A stretch of 64,000 nt of DNA, from the NCBI RefSeq assembly GCF_003946395.1, contig NZ_RHNZ01000017.1:1-64000 (forward strand), read 5' to 3'. The notes below the pieces were generated by a model, which was not told the DNA's origin, made no database searches, and saw only the letters and a list, made by a program, of their open reading frames with translations. The DNA comes from Levilactobacillus fuyuanensis (GTDB taxonomy: Bacteria > Bacillota > Bacilli > Lactobacillales > Lactobacillaceae). This document shows, piece after piece, positions 42,472-52,644 of the stretch (position 1 is the stretch's first letter; each line of letters starts with the position of its first letter). The translations under genes and the position numbers were made by a program.

Positions 42472-45102
42472 TTGCAAGTTCGAAACCGGCGCTGGCGCCT
42501 CTCGCCACGCCAATTTACCCTACTTGGGGCTTTTTTAGCTCCTTTCATTCTCATGACGGCCTATTTCATCTACCGCCAAATGGCGCCATTCGGGTCGAGT
42601 AGTCTGTTAACAGTCGATTTAGGGCAACAATACATCGACTTCTTTGCTTACATGCGACGGGCGTTACTCCACGATCCTAGTAGCATCTTCTATTCCTTCG
42701 CCAACGGTTTGGGGGGCGAGATGCTGGGGACCTGGGCCTACTACCTGCTGAGTCCCCTGAACTGGATCTTACTCCTGTGTCCGGGTGCCTCCCTAACCAC
42801 GGGGGTCTTCTTTCTGACCGTGATCAAATACGGTCTGGCAGGATTGACCTTTGCTTGGGTGCTACTCAAGACAACACAGCAATCCGGTCTAAAGGCGATT
42901 ACCTTTGCCACGGCCTACGCGCTGATGGGCTGGTCGATTGCCAATCAACTGAATATCATGTGGCTGGACGCAGCCTACCTATTGCCACTGGTCTTCTACG
43001 GCCTGTATGTACTGATTCACACGGGCAAGTGGCGGACCTACGTCATTTGGCTGGCGATTAGCTTAATTGTGAACTACTATATGGCCTACATGATCTGTCT
43101 CTTTATGATTCTGACGTTCATTTACCTGGCCGTCGACCGCTACACGAACTTCCGTGGCTTCATGGCCCAGGTTGGTCGCTTCGCCTGGACGTCGATTACG
43201 GCTGGGTTACTCTCGGCAGTTATTTTACTGCCAACCTGGTGGTCGTTGTCTCAGAGTAAGGCGCAATACACGGTCACAACCTTTAAGTGGAAATTCGAAT
43301 TTTTCCCACCCAAGATGCTTGCCAAATTCTTCCTGGGTGCCTTCAACTTTGATCAAATGCCCGACGGCACAGCAAACCTGTTCATCGGAGCAATCGCCCT
43401 GCTCGGGGCGCTCTTCTACTTCGGCGACCGCAAAATTGCGTTGCGTACCCGCATCACGGCCGGGATCATCACGACCTTTCTGGCACTGTCCCTGTGCTTC
43501 CAGCCACTAGACTTACTCTGGCACGCCGGTCAATTTCCCGTCTGGTACCCTTACCGATTCTCCTTTATCGTCAGCTTTTGGCTGATTTGGTTAGCGGCGC
43601 AGACGTTGACCAACGACTTTGAGCCCGGCTGGTTCGCTATTGCACTAGTCACCATCATCGTGGTTGCCGGTGCAGCCTATGTGGCGCTCAACCTGAAGCT
43701 ATTTAAATTTCTACAAATGAACCAAGTCCTGCTGGGCATGTTCTTCGTGGTCATGGCACTCGTGCTGACCACGCTGCCTATCAAGCATCACTGGATCTAT
43801 CCATTTCTCTTCTTTGTCATCGGCGTCACCGAAATCTCGGCCAACGCCTTTACCTCGCTCAATAACATTAGTTACGTCTCACAGAGTGAATACGGCAACT
43901 ATACCAATGAGCTTCAACGGTTGGTCAATAAGGTACAGAAGAACGATAAGGGTACCTACCGGATGGGCAAAACCTTCATGCGGACCAAGGGGGATGCTTT
44001 CCAGACCGGCTTCAACGGTGGTGGTGTCTTCTCCTCAGTTCTGCCTAAGGCGGTGCCAACCTTCTATGGCAATACCGGGAGTCCGGATGGTGACGGATTC
44101 GTCGCTTACACCAACGGGACCCTGGTCACCGATTCACTGCTGAACATGAAGTACTACTTCCAGCAAAAAGAATTATCTGGCGCACTCAGCGGCTCTAGTA
44201 TGCTGCCTGCGATGTCTAACAAGGCCGACCTGGCCGATTACACCAAGATTGGGACCGATAACTGGGCAACGACCTACAAGAACCCCTACGCGCTCCCATT
44301 GGGCTATGCGGCAAGCTCACAAATTCTGTCACTCAAGAATAAGACGGCCGATCCTGCGCAGTATCAGGCTAACTGGCTGGCAGCGTTGACCGGTAATTCT
44401 GCGGACAGTAAACTTTACACCGCTCAGAACTTCGATCAAGTAACGTTTGCCAATATTAACCAGCAAACGAAGATCACCGGTGCCGTTCTCCAGAAGAAAA
44501 ACCTGTTGAAGCCCGGAAGTATCACGTTGACCATGAAACCAACGACCAACGATCCGTACTACCTAACCTTTGGATCCACGGTCAATCCGGACAACGCGAC
44601 CTTCGTCCTGAATGGCAAGACACTAAACCAGTACAAGACTTATCGCAATACGATTCTGGTGAGTGTGGCCGATCACGCTAAGGGTAAGACCGTCAAGCTG
44701 ACGATTACCCTGAAGAAGGGCTCGCTGTGGTTGGAAAACTTCACGCTCTATAGCCTGAATACTAATGTCTTTAAGTCGGCAGTAACCCGGTTGCAATCCC
44801 AACCCTGGCACCTGACTAAGCACTCCAGTCGCTACTTCAGTGGTCAGATCACGACAACCAAGGCAGGCGAAGTCTTGAACACGTCCATTCCGTATTCACA
44901 AGGCTGGCACGCTACCGTTAACGGCAAGACGACCAAGACCTACAAGACGATTGGCATGTTTACTGCAGTCAAGTTACCTAAGGGTAAAAGTACCGTCACC
45001 CTGTCCTACTGGCCACCGCTGTTGAATCTGGGGCTGTTGATCAGTGGACTGACGCTGGTTGTACTGACTGGTGGCTGGTGGTTGATTCACCGGCGACACT
45101 AG
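42472..45102 (+). CDS. YfhO family membrane protein (predicted glycosyltransferase)
   Basis: An 876-residue integral membrane protein with about 12-13 hydrophobic segments in residues 15-460, an extracytoplasmic domain of ~370 residues, and a final membrane helix (LLNLGLLISGLTLVVLTGGW) with a basic tail. The N-terminal loop holds TVDLGQQYIDFFAYMRR, matching the acidic loop of GT-C-like YfhO proteins; Bacillus/Listeria relatives glycosylate lipoteichoic acid. The start is probably TTG 42472, 7 bp after GAGGT; a GTG 9 bp upstream lies within the ribosome site. Single plus-strand gene. Confidence 0.9.
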   Translation: MQVRNRRWRLSPRQFTLLGAFLAPFILMTAYFIYRQMAPFGSSSLLTVDLGQQYIDFFAYMRRALLHDPSSIFYSFANGLGGEMLGTWAYYLLSPLNWILLLCPGASLTTGVFFLTVIKYGLAGLTFAWVLLKTTQQSGLKAITFATAYALMGWSIANQLNIMWLDAAYLLPLVFYGLYVLIHTGKWRTYVIWLAISLIVNYYMAYMICLFMILTFIYLAVDRYTNFRGFMAQVGRFAWTSITAGLLSAVILLPTWWSLSQSKAQYTVTTFKWKFEFFPPKMLAKFFLGAFNFDQMPDGTANLFIGAIALLGALFYFGDRKIALRTRITAGIITTFLALSLCFQPLDLLWHAGQFPVWYPYRFSFIVSFWLIWLAAQTLTNDFEPGWFAIALVTIIVVAGAAYVALNLKLFKFLQMNQVLLGMFFVVMALVLTTLPIKHHWIYPFLFFVIGVTEISANAFTSLNNISYVSQSEYGNYTNELQRLVNKVQKNDKGTYRMGKTFMRTKGDAFQTGFNGGGVFSSVLPKAVPTFYGNTGSPDGDGFVAYTNGTLVTDSLLNMKYYFQQKELSGALSGSSMLPAMSNKADLADYTKIGTDNWATTYKNPYALPLGYAASSQILSLKNKTADPAQYQANWLAALTGNSADSKLYTAQNFDQVTFANINQQTKITGAVLQKKNLLKPGSITLTMKPTTNDPYYLTFGSTVNPDNATFVLNGKTLNQYKTYRNTILVSVADHAKGKTVKLTITLKKGSLWLENFTLYSLNTNVFKSAVTRLQSQPWHLTKHSSRYFSGQITTTKAGEVLNTSIPYSQGWHATVNGKTTKTYKTIGMFTAVKLPKGKSTVTLSYWPPLLNLGLLISGLTLVVLTGGWWLIHRRH

Positions 45103-45149
45103 AAACCCAAGCTTGACTTGAAACTACCAAAATCAAACCTGTCTAAAAC

Positions 45150-45200
45150 AAAGAGATGCGCGATCCTGCCAGTTAAATTGGTGGGACCACGCATCTCTTT
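45150..45200 (+). terminator. terminator after the YfhO-family gene
   Basis: AAAGAGATGCG and CGCATCTCTTT close a long hairpin with a T-rich exit (TTTTCGTCTCTCTT). Confidence 0.85.
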
Positions 45201-45315
45201 TCGTCTCTCTTAATTTTGAAGGTTGCTTGCTGTGGCTCAAATACTACCGGAGTCCTCCGGGAAACACAAGTGAAACCGGCCAGCTAGTAGAAATTCACTA
45301 TAATTTTGCTTATAC

Positions 45316-45350
45316 AAAAGGCTCTGAGGCGTGTTCCAGAGCCAAAGTTA
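45316..45350 (-). terminator. terminator after the HesB-like gene
   Basis: On the minus strand GGCTCTG pairs with CAGAGCC and is followed by four T. Confidence 0.75.
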
Positions 45351-45382
45351 CCACGAATTTTGCCATGGTCATTATTCGAATT

Positions 45383-45700
45383 TTAGTCTTGCTTACCGTC
45401 CAGCTCCCCGTTGTCCTCGTAGATGTAGGTAGGACCATCCGTCTTAGGATCGTAATCGATCGTTAGGTCATAGCCGACAAAAAACCACTGGTCGCCCTCG
45501 GTGATATAGTAGGTCACGTCGTCCTTGGTCTCCGCCACGATTGGATCGCGGGGATGATCATCTGGGGTCATCCCCAGTGAAAATCCTTCATGCACCGGGG
45601 TCTTGCCATAAACTTTTCCGAAGAAACGGATACCGCGTCCAGTCATTCCCATTTCCTCTCGAAACCATTTACTTGCTGCATCAGTAACCGTAATTTTCAT
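45383..45700 (-). CDS. HesB/YneR-like protein without cluster cysteines
   Basis: A 105-residue protein of the HesB-like fold (A-type iron-sulfur carriers): MKITVTDAASKWFREEMG at the start, GIRFFGKVYG in the middle and FVGYDLTIDYDPKTDGPTYIY near the end. Genuine carriers have three conserved Cys; none is present here, so iron-sulfur transfer is doubtful. Such YneR-type proteins are widespread in lactobacilli, function unknown. Strong ribosome site (AGGAG). Confidence 0.88.
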   Translation of the reverse strand: MKITVTDAASKWFREEMGMTGRGIRFFGKVYGKTPVHEGFSLGMTPDDHPRDPIVAETKDDVTYYITEGDQWFFVGYDLTIDYDPKTDGPTYIYEDNGELDGKQD

Positions 45701-45847
45701 TATCCAAGACTCCTCTTAGGCAGACTGTGAATCCGTTTTCATTCTCCTCCTCTTTATAACACGAGGAGGCAGTTCTTGGCAAGTTTCTTACACAAAGCTC
45801 CACTTTTCTAAGTATCAATTTCAACATTAATTATCCTCTAAAATACA

Positions 45848-45886
45848 AAAAAGAACCAACCCCCGCAGGATCAGTTCTTCAAAATA
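45848..45886 (-). terminator. terminator after greA
   Basis: On the minus strand AAGAAC and GTTCTT close a hairpin followed by six T, ~5 bp after the stop codon. Confidence 0.85.
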
Positions 45887-45890
45887 CAAT

Positions 45891-46367
45891 TTATTCCACA
45901 TCCAAAACCTTAACGGACATGTCGCCACCTGGCGTATCGAACGTGATTTCTTCACCCTTGCGGTGGCCTAACAGGCCCTTAGCAATTGGGGAATCGTTTG
46001 AGATCTTACCAGACATTGGGTCGGCTTCAGCGGCCCCTACGATAGTGTATTCTTCGGGTTCTTCATCGGGCAATTCCTTGAAAGTAACCTTCTTACCAAC
46101 CGTGATTTCGTCCTTGTCGGTCCCATCATTATCGATGATTTGGGCGTATTGCAGCATCCGTTCAACGGTGCTGACCCGCGTTTCCAACATACTTTGTTCG
46201 TCCTTAGCTGATTCGTATTCTGAGTTTTCAGATAAGTCCCCGTAAGAACGGGCAATCTTGATCCGGTCAATGACCTTAGGCCGTTGAACCATCTTTAAGT
46301 CTTCGAGTTCTGCCTCGAGCTTTTCCTTACCTTCTTCAGTCATTGGATACATTTTATCTTGTGCCAC
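45891..46367 (-). CDS. greA: transcription elongation factor GreA
   Basis: Rescues backtracked RNA polymerase by stimulating transcript cleavage. The 158-residue protein has an N-terminal coiled coil ([22 protein letters not shown]) with the acidic tip in [17 protein letters not shown], and a C-terminal FKBP-like domain ending with [14 protein letters not shown] 46367 (protein [10 protein letters not shown]) is chosen: AAGGGGTGG lies 5 bp upstream. Downstream of udk with a terminator between them. Confidence 0.96.
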   Translation of the reverse strand: MAQDKMYPMTEEGKEKLEAELEDLKMVQRPKVIDRIKIARSYGDLSENSEYESAKDEQSMLETRVSTVERMLQYAQIIDNDGTDKDEITVGKKVTFKELPDEEPEEYTIVGAAEADPMSGKISNDSPIAKGLLGHRKGEEITFDTPGGDMSVKVLDVE

Positions 46368-46433
46368 ACTGGCCACCCCTTAATTGGTATATTTTTAAAT
46401 ATTGACGCGCACGCCAATCTAAATTTTTGTTTG

Positions 46434-46468
46434 TAGAAAAGGTTAGCCGATTTACCAGCTAACCCGTC
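46434..46468 (-). terminator. terminator after udk
   Basis: GGTTAGC/GCTAACC hairpin followed by four T on the minus strand. Confidence 0.8.
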
Positions 46469-46473
46469 CTATT

Positions 46474-47157
46474 CTATATGGTTGTATCTGGATTGTCAAA
46501 AACTTCTTCATTGCCACTAGCTTCGAGGATTGCCCGAATCTTGGTGACCAATAGGTCGATAGCGACTTGGTTTTCGCCACCTTCAGGCACAATCAAGTCC
46601 GCGTAACGCTTGGTTGGTTCCACGAATTGATGGTAAGTTGGCTTAACCGTTGCGAGATATTGTTGAATGATAGATTCCAAGGACCGGCCCCGTTCATTCA
46701 TATCCCGTTCGATCCGCCGAATGATGCGGATGTCATCGTCCGTATCAACGAAGACCTTAATATCCATCAGGTCCCGTAGTCGTTCGTCATCCAGAATTAA
46801 GATCCCTTCCAGAATGATGACGTCACGCGGTTCCTGGTGAATCGTCTTGGTGCTTCGCGTTGAAAGCGTGTAATCGTAAACTGGTTTTTCAATCGGCTTA
46901 CGGTCCAACAGCTGCTTGAGTTGTGAGATCAACAGGTCCGTATCGAAGGCCAGTGGGTGGTCGTAGTTGACGGCTGCCCGTTCCTCCATCGTCATTTCAG
47001 ACTGATCGTTGTAATACGAATCCTGTTGTAAAATCATGATTGAATGTCCAATCAATTGATTAAAAATTGCCCGACTAACCGTTGTCTTACCACTACCGGA
47101 ACCCCCGGTAACCCCAATAATAATCGGTCGCTTTTTGTCTGCCAACACTGTCGCCAT
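46474..47157 (-). CDS. udk: uridine kinase
   Basis: Phosphorylates uridine and cytidine in pyrimidine salvage. The 227-residue protein has the P-loop [14 protein letters not shown] near residue 15, [20 protein letters not shown] and the [17 protein letters not shown] lid region near 150. Starts 3 bp after mltG, with which it is co-transcribed; the mltG-udk-greA order is frequent in lactobacilli. Confidence 0.96.
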   Translation of the reverse strand: MATVLADKKRPIIIGVTGGSGSGKTTVSRAIFNQLIGHSIMILQQDSYYNDQSEMTMEERAAVNYDHPLAFDTDLLISQLKQLLDRKPIEKPVYDYTLSTRSTKTIHQEPRDVIILEGILILDDERLRDLMDIKVFVDTDDDIRIIRRIERDMNERGRSLESIIQQYLATVKPTYHQFVEPTKRYADLIVPEGGENQVAIDLLVTKIRAILEASGNEEVFDNPDTTI

Positions 47158-47160
47158 CCT

Positions 47161-48294
47161 TTACTTATTATCGCTTGCTAATGAACTGGTCTTTTCTTGA
47201 TGCTCTGCGTAAGTCTGGGAGAAGTAAACTTTCCCAGTCTTGGTATTTGCAATGAAGTAGTAGTACCCCTTCTTCTGGTCCTTCGGGTGCAGTACCGCAT
47301 TGATTGAGGAAACACTTGGATTATCAAATGGCCCTGGGCCGTACCCCGTATGCACATACAGATTGTATGGTGACTTAACCTTCAAATCTTTGTAGGTCAA
47401 CGTCTTCTTGGTGGTCTTCAAGGCATATTGCACGGAAATATCGGATTGTAAGGCCATCCCTGCCTTGATGCGGTTCAAGAATACACCGGAAATCTTATCC
47501 CGGTCGGTCTGTGAGACCCCTTCACGTTCAACCAGGGACGCCAACGTCATGACCTCTTGGACACTCCGTTTTTGTTTCTTGATTGTCGCATAGTTGCCTT
47601 GCAGGTTCTGATTAGACTTGGCCACCATCTGGGTGATGATGTCTTTCAACGTCATCTTCTTACCGGCTTGGTACGTGGCGGGTGCCAGGTAGCCTTCTAA
47701 CCGGTAACGAACATGCTTAGCGGACTTCGCGGAGCTCAACAGTTGTGGATATTTCTTCGCCAACTGATTGAAGAACGCTTCATCCTTCATCAATTTCAAG
47801 AATTCCGCCTTGGTGAAGTCGGTCTGAATAGGAATCTCAGCGGCCAACTGGTCGACATTTTCTCCTTCACGAACCAACAGCTTGCCTGCCGTACTCTGGA
47901 TAGGTTCAGCCGAACCACCCTTCTGTAACTGCTTAGCAATCTGATTGAGCGTCATGGACGGTTTCAACTGGTAATACCCCGCCTGAAAATTCGTGAACTT
48001 ATTTGATTTCACGTAGTAATTGAAGACCATCCCACTCTTAACGACCTTTTTATCCTGCAAGATCTGTCCAATCTTGTTGGAAGTCGCCCCAAGGGGAACG
48101 TGGACTTGTACCACGTTATTATTCTTCGTATTCATGGGCTTGAGTGCCGTCTGGAAGTAATGATACCCGAAGATTCCGATAATCACTGCCAGCAGGACTA
48201 ACAAACTCGCCACGCCAACCATAATTCGCCGGCCAAAAGACCGCTTCTTGCCCGAATCCTGTCTTGACGGTGTGGGCGTATTGCCATTATCCAA
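47161..48294 (-). CDS. mltG: endolytic murein transglycosylase MltG
   Basis: A membrane-bound lytic transglycosylase that trims nascent glycan strands. The 377-residue protein has a short basic cytoplasmic tail, a membrane helix (residues ~26-48, MVGVASLLVLLAVIIGIFGY), a LysM-like subdomain (VPLGATSNKIGQILQDKKVV) and the YceG catalytic domain with the essential Glu in ASLVEREGVSQTDRDKISGVF. TTG start 8 bp after CGGAGG. Confidence 0.95.
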   Translation of the reverse strand: MDNGNTPTPSRQDSGKKRSFGRRIMVGVASLLVLLAVIIGIFGYHYFQTALKPMNTKNNNVVQVHVPLGATSNKIGQILQDKKVVKSGMVFNYYVKSNKFTNFQAGYYQLKPSMTLNQIAKQLQKGGSAEPIQSTAGKLLVREGENVDQLAAEIPIQTDFTKAEFLKLMKDEAFFNQLAKKYPQLLSSAKSAKHVRYRLEGYLAPATYQAGKKMTLKDIITQMVAKSNQNLQGNYATIKKQKRSVQEVMTLASLVEREGVSQTDRDKISGVFLNRIKAGMALQSDISVQYALKTTKKTLTYKDLKVKSPYNLYVHTGYGPGPFDNPSVSSINAVLHPKDQKKGYYYFIANTKTGKVYFSQTYAEHQEKTSSLASDNK

Positions 48295-48757
48295 CTTATT
48301 TCCTCCGTTCTATGCCATAGTCTTCTTTATTATACAGAAAATCTGAGGCTGTGGGGGCTTGAAATGCTACTTTGAGAAAAATTTAGGAAAAGAGTGCGGT
48401 AAAAGAGTGTGGAAGCAGGCGGGAGTTAGTGAGCATTAACGTCAATAAGGATAAAAGCCCGGACCTGGCTTTTTCCTTATTGGGGTTAAGCGGAACTGAC
48501 TGACTGCTGGAACACGTTTCGGCTATAGAAAATTAAGGCGAGCTCCAAACAAATATAAGCTCGATATCTAATCTTTCCCTTAACCGAAATCAAACGCAGT
48601 GCCCCACCTTCTGTACCCCATTTCAGCTACAGAAAATCAGAGCAAGCCCCAAACCAATCGCCACACGCCACTGATTCAAACTCAGAGCACACCGTCAGCG
48701 GCCGACCCAAAGTCCTCAGCCTGCCCTAACACTTCCCCTAAAAACTTTCCCATTCGC
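48295..48757. other. long intergenic region with imperfect direct repeat
   Basis: About 460 bp with no gene. It contains two 38-bp direct repeat units, 48517-48554 and 48621-48658 (30 of 38 bases identical, differences mostly transitions; both start TTTC and contain AGAAAAT), and a hairpin-like AAGGATAAAAGC/GCTTTTTCCTT at about 48448-48480. A short run AAGCAGGCGG at 48413 resembles the family A core but lacks the rest. Confidence 0.5.
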
Positions 48758-48804
48758 CAAAGACGCGTTTGACTTCCTACCCAGGAATCAAGCGCGTCTT
48801 TATC
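48758..48804 (-). terminator. terminator after pheT
   Basis: Arms AAAGACGCGTTTGA and TCAAGCGCGTCTTT (one G-U pair) around a 17-nt loop; moderate T run on the minus strand. Confidence 0.8.
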
Positions 48805-48826
48805 ACGATTTACTAATGAATCTGAA

Positions 48827-51235
48827 TTAACGAATCTGAGCGCCTAAGTCGTCTTCCAGACGCTTAGAAACCTTATCGAAGGCCTGGGTCACAGCGTCAT
48901 CTACCAAGGTTTCATGCTTGTCTTGGTAAGTCAGCGTGTAAGCCAAGGACTTCTTGCCCTTTGGTACCTTAACCCCATCGTACACGTCAAACAGCTTGAC
49001 GGACTGAAGGAAGGCACCCCCGCGGCGTTCGATCAACGCAACGACTTGATCGTTCGTCACATTGTCGTCCACGAGCATGGCAATGTCTCGCGTGATAGCT
49101 GGGTAACGAGAAATCACGTCGTATTGGTTTTCTTGCTTAGGCATATCGATGATGGCCTGTAAGTTCAATTCGAAGACGTAAGTGGCACCAATCTTGAATT
49201 GCTTGGCAATCAACGGGTGAATCTGCCCTAAGAAACCAATCCGGTGGCCGTGAACTAAGACGTCCGCGGTCCGACCGGGATGCATTTCAGGCATATCGGT
49301 ATTTGGTTCATAAGTCACGTCACCATTGACCGCCATGTCCTTCAAGTAAGCCGCCACAATACCCTTCATTTGGAAGAAATCAACGGGTTGCGCTGGTTGG
49401 TTCCAGGCTTCAGGCATCAAGGTCCCGGTAATGGCACCGGCGATGTGCTCCTCTTCGCTAGGACGGTCGTTGCCATCCTCACGGTAGAAGACCCGGCCTT
49501 GTTCGTAAAGGGCCACGTCCTTAACCTTCCGGGCGGAGTTGTAAGCGATGTCGTCCAACAAACCGGAAACCACGTTCATCCGTAGGACAGCGTGGTCCAT
49601 GCTCATTGGCCAAGCCAAGTTGGTCGTTTCGCTGGCTTGCATCATGAACATCTTCGCCTTTTCTTCGGTCGTCAAGGCGTAGGAAATAGCTTGGTTCAGG
49701 CCTAAGCCTTCGAGGGAGTGACGCGTTGCGCGCATCAGGCGTTGTTTAGCCGTCAGTGTCCCCATCGTCATCCGACCAGTTGGTAACGTGGCTGGTAATT
49801 GGTCGTAACCGTAGATCCGAGCGATTTCTTCCAGCAAATCAGCTGGAATATGAATGTCGTTCCGACGAACAGCGACCGTCACCGTCAACGTATCGCCGTT
49901 AACAGCCACTTTAAAGCCCAAACTTTCCAGAATGTGGGAAACTTGATCCATGGTCAATTCCGTTCCGAGAATGGCGTTGACGTGGGTCAGCGTAATGTCG
50001 ATAACGGCGGGTTCAGGAATGTTGCTGTTGCCAACAACGGAGCCCGTTTGGACTTCCCCATCAGCGAGTTCGTTCATCATCTGAGCGGCAGCGTCCAAGG
50101 CTTCTTGCACACCAGCTTGGTTAACGCCCCGTTCGAAGCGTTGGGAAGCATCCGTGTGGAGGTTATGCCGTTGGGCAGCCTTCCGAATGTGGTCGTGTTC
50201 GAAGACGGCGGATTCAATGGCCACCGTAGTCGTACCGTCCTGAATGGAAGCATCCAACCCACCCATGACACCGGCTAAGGCGATTGGGCCCTTTTGATCG
50301 GCAATCACAATATCATTTTCGTCGAGGTCGTGATCGTTTTCATCCAAGGTGGTCAACTTTTCGCCAGCCTTGGCAGTCCGCACGTAAACATCCTCACCAT
50401 TGAATTTATCGTAGTCAAAAGCGTGCAGCGGTTGACCGTATTTCATCATAATGTAGTTCGTGATATCAACCACGTTGTTGATTGGCCGCATACCAGCGTT
50501 CCACAGACGAATCTGGAGCCACATTGGACTTGGGGCCAACTTCACGTTCTTCACCAGACGCATCCGGTATTGTGGTGATAATGCTTCATCCACGTGAACG
50601 GCCAATTGGTCAGCAATTGCAGCGCCAGCTTCCTTAACTTCTGGATGGTCTAATTCGACTGGCTTGTCATAAATGGCAGCCAAGTCATGCAACGTCCCGT
50701 AGAGGCTCAACATGTCCCCACGGTTAGGTGTTACATCGAGATCAATTAAGCTGTCGTTCATCCCTAAGTAATCGTACACAGCATCCCCAGGCGTTGCATC
50801 TTCTGGTAAGACATAGATACCATCCACATAGTCCTTAGGCACAACGTCTTCAGGGAAGCCAATTTCTTGTAAGGCACAGATCATCCCAGCGGATGGGATA
50901 CCGCGCATCTTAGACTTCTTAATCTTAACGTTGTCGGCGATCCGTGACCCTGGTAAAGCCACAATGACGTTTTGACCGGCAGCCACGTTAGGCGCCCCAC
51001 AAACGATTTGTAAGGGTTCATCTTCACCAACATCGACTTGGCACACGTGTAAGTGATCGGAATCTGGATGAGCTTCCAGGGAAAGGACGTGCCCAACCAC
51101 GATCTTCTTCAGACCGTCGCTAGGTGTGGTCACACCGTCGACTTCCACGGAAGTCCGTTCGATTTTTTCTGCCAGATCAACGGGCTTAACATTTAAATCT
51201 AAATATTCTTTAATCCAATTGTATGAAATCTTCAT
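48827..51235 (-). CDS. pheT: phenylalanine-tRNA ligase beta subunit
   Basis: Beta chain of the heterotetrameric synthetase, with tRNA-binding and editing domains. The 802-residue protein has an N-terminal EMAP-like OB domain (VGHVLSLEAHPDSDHLHVCQVDVG), the B3/B4 editing domain (MRLVKNVKLAPSPMWLQ..., DITNYIM), the B5 and catalytic-like region and a C-terminal anticodon-binding ferredoxin-like domain (ISRYPAITRDIAMLVD). Follows pheS by 9 bp under the shared T-box. Confidence 0.97.
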   Translation of the reverse strand: MKISYNWIKEYLDLNVKPVDLAEKIERTSVEVDGVTTPSDGLKKIVVGHVLSLEAHPDSDHLHVCQVDVGEDEPLQIVCGAPNVAAGQNVIVALPGSRIADNVKIKKSKMRGIPSAGMICALQEIGFPEDVVPKDYVDGIYVLPEDATPGDAVYDYLGMNDSLIDLDVTPNRGDMLSLYGTLHDLAAIYDKPVELDHPEVKEAGAAIADQLAVHVDEALSPQYRMRLVKNVKLAPSPMWLQIRLWNAGMRPINNVVDITNYIMMKYGQPLHAFDYDKFNGEDVYVRTAKAGEKLTTLDENDHDLDENDIVIADQKGPIALAGVMGGLDASIQDGTTTVAIESAVFEHDHIRKAAQRHNLHTDASQRFERGVNQAGVQEALDAAAQMMNELADGEVQTGSVVGNSNIPEPAVIDITLTHVNAILGTELTMDQVSHILESLGFKVAVNGDTLTVTVAVRRNDIHIPADLLEEIARIYGYDQLPATLPTGRMTMGTLTAKQRLMRATRHSLEGLGLNQAISYALTTEEKAKMFMMQASETTNLAWPMSMDHAVLRMNVVSGLLDDIAYNSARKVKDVALYEQGRVFYREDGNDRPSEEEHIAGAITGTLMPEAWNQPAQPVDFFQMKGIVAAYLKDMAVNGDVTYEPNTDMPEMHPGRTADVLVHGHRIGFLGQIHPLIAKQFKIGATYVFELNLQAIIDMPKQENQYDVISRYPAITRDIAMLVDDNVTNDQVVALIERRGGAFLQSVKLFDVYDGVKVPKGKKSLAYTLTYQDKHETLVDDAVTQAFDKVSKRLEDDLGAQIR

Positions 51236-51244
51236 GGTTGGCGA

Positions 51245-52291
51245 TTATCCTTTCTTTGTGAATTGTGTCAGGAAGCGGACGTCGTTCAAGTAGAAGTTCC
51301 GGATATCATCGACACCGTACTTCAACATAGCGAACCGGTCGGGACCTACCCCAAAGGCAAATCCGCCGTAAACGTCTGGATCCACGCCAGCCATCTTTAA
51401 GACGTTCGGGTGAACCATACCGGCACCCAGAACTTCGATCCAGCCAGTGTTCTTGCAAACCTTGCAACCCTTACCGCCACAGTTGAAGCAGGTAATATCG
51501 GCTTCTACTGAAGGTTCGGTGAATGGGAAGTAACTTGGGCGTAACCGCACATCGAACTTGTCCCCGAACAATTCGTGGGCCAAGACCTGCAGCGTCCCCT
51601 TGAGGTCGGCCATGGTGATGTGCTTATCGATAACCAGACCTTCTACCTGATGAAACTGGTGAGAGTGGGTTGGGTCATCGGTATCGCGCCGGTAAACGAC
51701 ACCTGGGGAGATCATCTTCAATGGGCCTTTGCTGAAATCATGCTTTTCCAGCGTCCGTGCCTGCATTGGTGACGTCTGCGTCCGCATCAAAATTTCCTTC
51801 GTAATGTAGAAAGTATCCTGCATGTCACGGGCTGGATGATTCTTAGGCAAGTTCATCATTTCAAAATTGTACTTGTCTTCTTCGACTTCGGGACCGCTGA
51901 GCACTTGGTAACCCATGCCCAAGAAGAGGTCTTCAATCTGATCCACGATCTGTTGAATAACGTGGGGTTCACCCTTGGCAACCGGCGTTCCTGGCAAGGT
52001 CACGTCGATGGTTTCCTTAGCTAGTTGGGCGTTCAAGACAGCCTTTTCCAATTCTTCCTTACGTTGGGCAAGGGCGTTGGCTAAGTCGTCACGAATTTCG
52101 TTGGCAAATGCCCCAACTTTTGGCCGTTCTTCGGCATCGAGGTCCCGCATCCCGCGTAAGACTTCGGTGATGGGTCCTTTCTTCCCTAATAATTGGACAC
52201 GCACTTGATTAACGTCTTTTAAATCTGATGAATCTTTAATATCTGCTAAACCGCGTTGCCGCAGTTCGCTGAGCTTATCCTTTAACGACAT
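51245..52291 (-). CDS. pheS: phenylalanine-tRNA ligase alpha subunit
   Basis: Catalytic chain that charges tRNA-Phe. The 348-residue protein has an N-terminal coiled coil and the class II core: motif 1 region ([25 protein letters not shown]), motif 2 ([20 protein letters not shown]) and motif 3 ([12 protein letters not shown]). A [16 protein letters not shown] cysteine cluster ([17 protein letters not shown]) lies before the end. GGAGG precedes the start. Controlled by the upstream T-box. Confidence 0.98.
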   Translation of the reverse strand: MSLKDKLSELRQRGLADIKDSSDLKDVNQVRVQLLGKKGPITEVLRGMRDLDAEERPKVGAFANEIRDDLANALAQRKEELEKAVLNAQLAKETIDVTLPGTPVAKGEPHVIQQIVDQIEDLFLGMGYQVLSGPEVEEDKYNFEMMNLPKNHPARDMQDTFYITKEILMRTQTSPMQARTLEKHDFSKGPLKMISPGVVYRRDTDDPTHSHQFHQVEGLVIDKHITMADLKGTLQVLAHELFGDKFDVRLRPSYFPFTEPSVEADITCFNCGGKGCKVCKNTGWIEVLGAGMVHPNVLKMAGVDPDVYGGFAFGVGPDRFAMLKYGVDDIRNFYLNDVRFLTQFTKKG

Positions 52292-52344
52292 ACGTCATCC
52301 TCCATTTTCTCTACTTTTCTACTTCCGGTTGGCTGAATTTTCCA

Positions 52345-52595
52345 CAAAAAAAGGCTCCGTCCCCATAACTAGGGACGAAGCTTCGCGGTACCACCCTGAT
52401 TCAGCTAGTCTCCTCGCGAAAACTAACCACACTCAGAAGTGATAACGGTCACTCACCGGAAAATCATTCATCGTGTCACCACGACTCCCGATTACAACTC
52501 AAGAACTGAATTCACCCAGTAATTTGAAGTTTGCTTCCAGTCTTGGCAAACTCTTCCTGACAAATTGCACCGGCTACTGCTTTTCTATCATCGTT
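52345..52595 (-). promoter_or_regulatory. T-box riboswitch of the pheST operon
   Basis: On the minus strand the leader carries the diagnostic T-box sequence AGGGTGGTACCGCG (within 52383-52398), followed by a terminator hairpin (CTTCGTCCC with GGGGACGGAG) and a run of seven T before pheS. A TTC codon in GTGAATTCAG within the Stem I region fits a Phe specifier. Uncharged tRNA-Phe would stabilise the antiterminator and allow pheS-pheT transcription. Confidence 0.93.
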
Positions 52596-52644
52596 TTTAA
52601 ATTATTACATGTTATAGACTAGCCGACTTTTTCGATGCTGTCAA

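Noticed and set aside
48405-48435. AAGCAGGCGG as a seventh family A copy
   Set aside because: Only the short core matches; none of the flanking hairpins or motifs is present.
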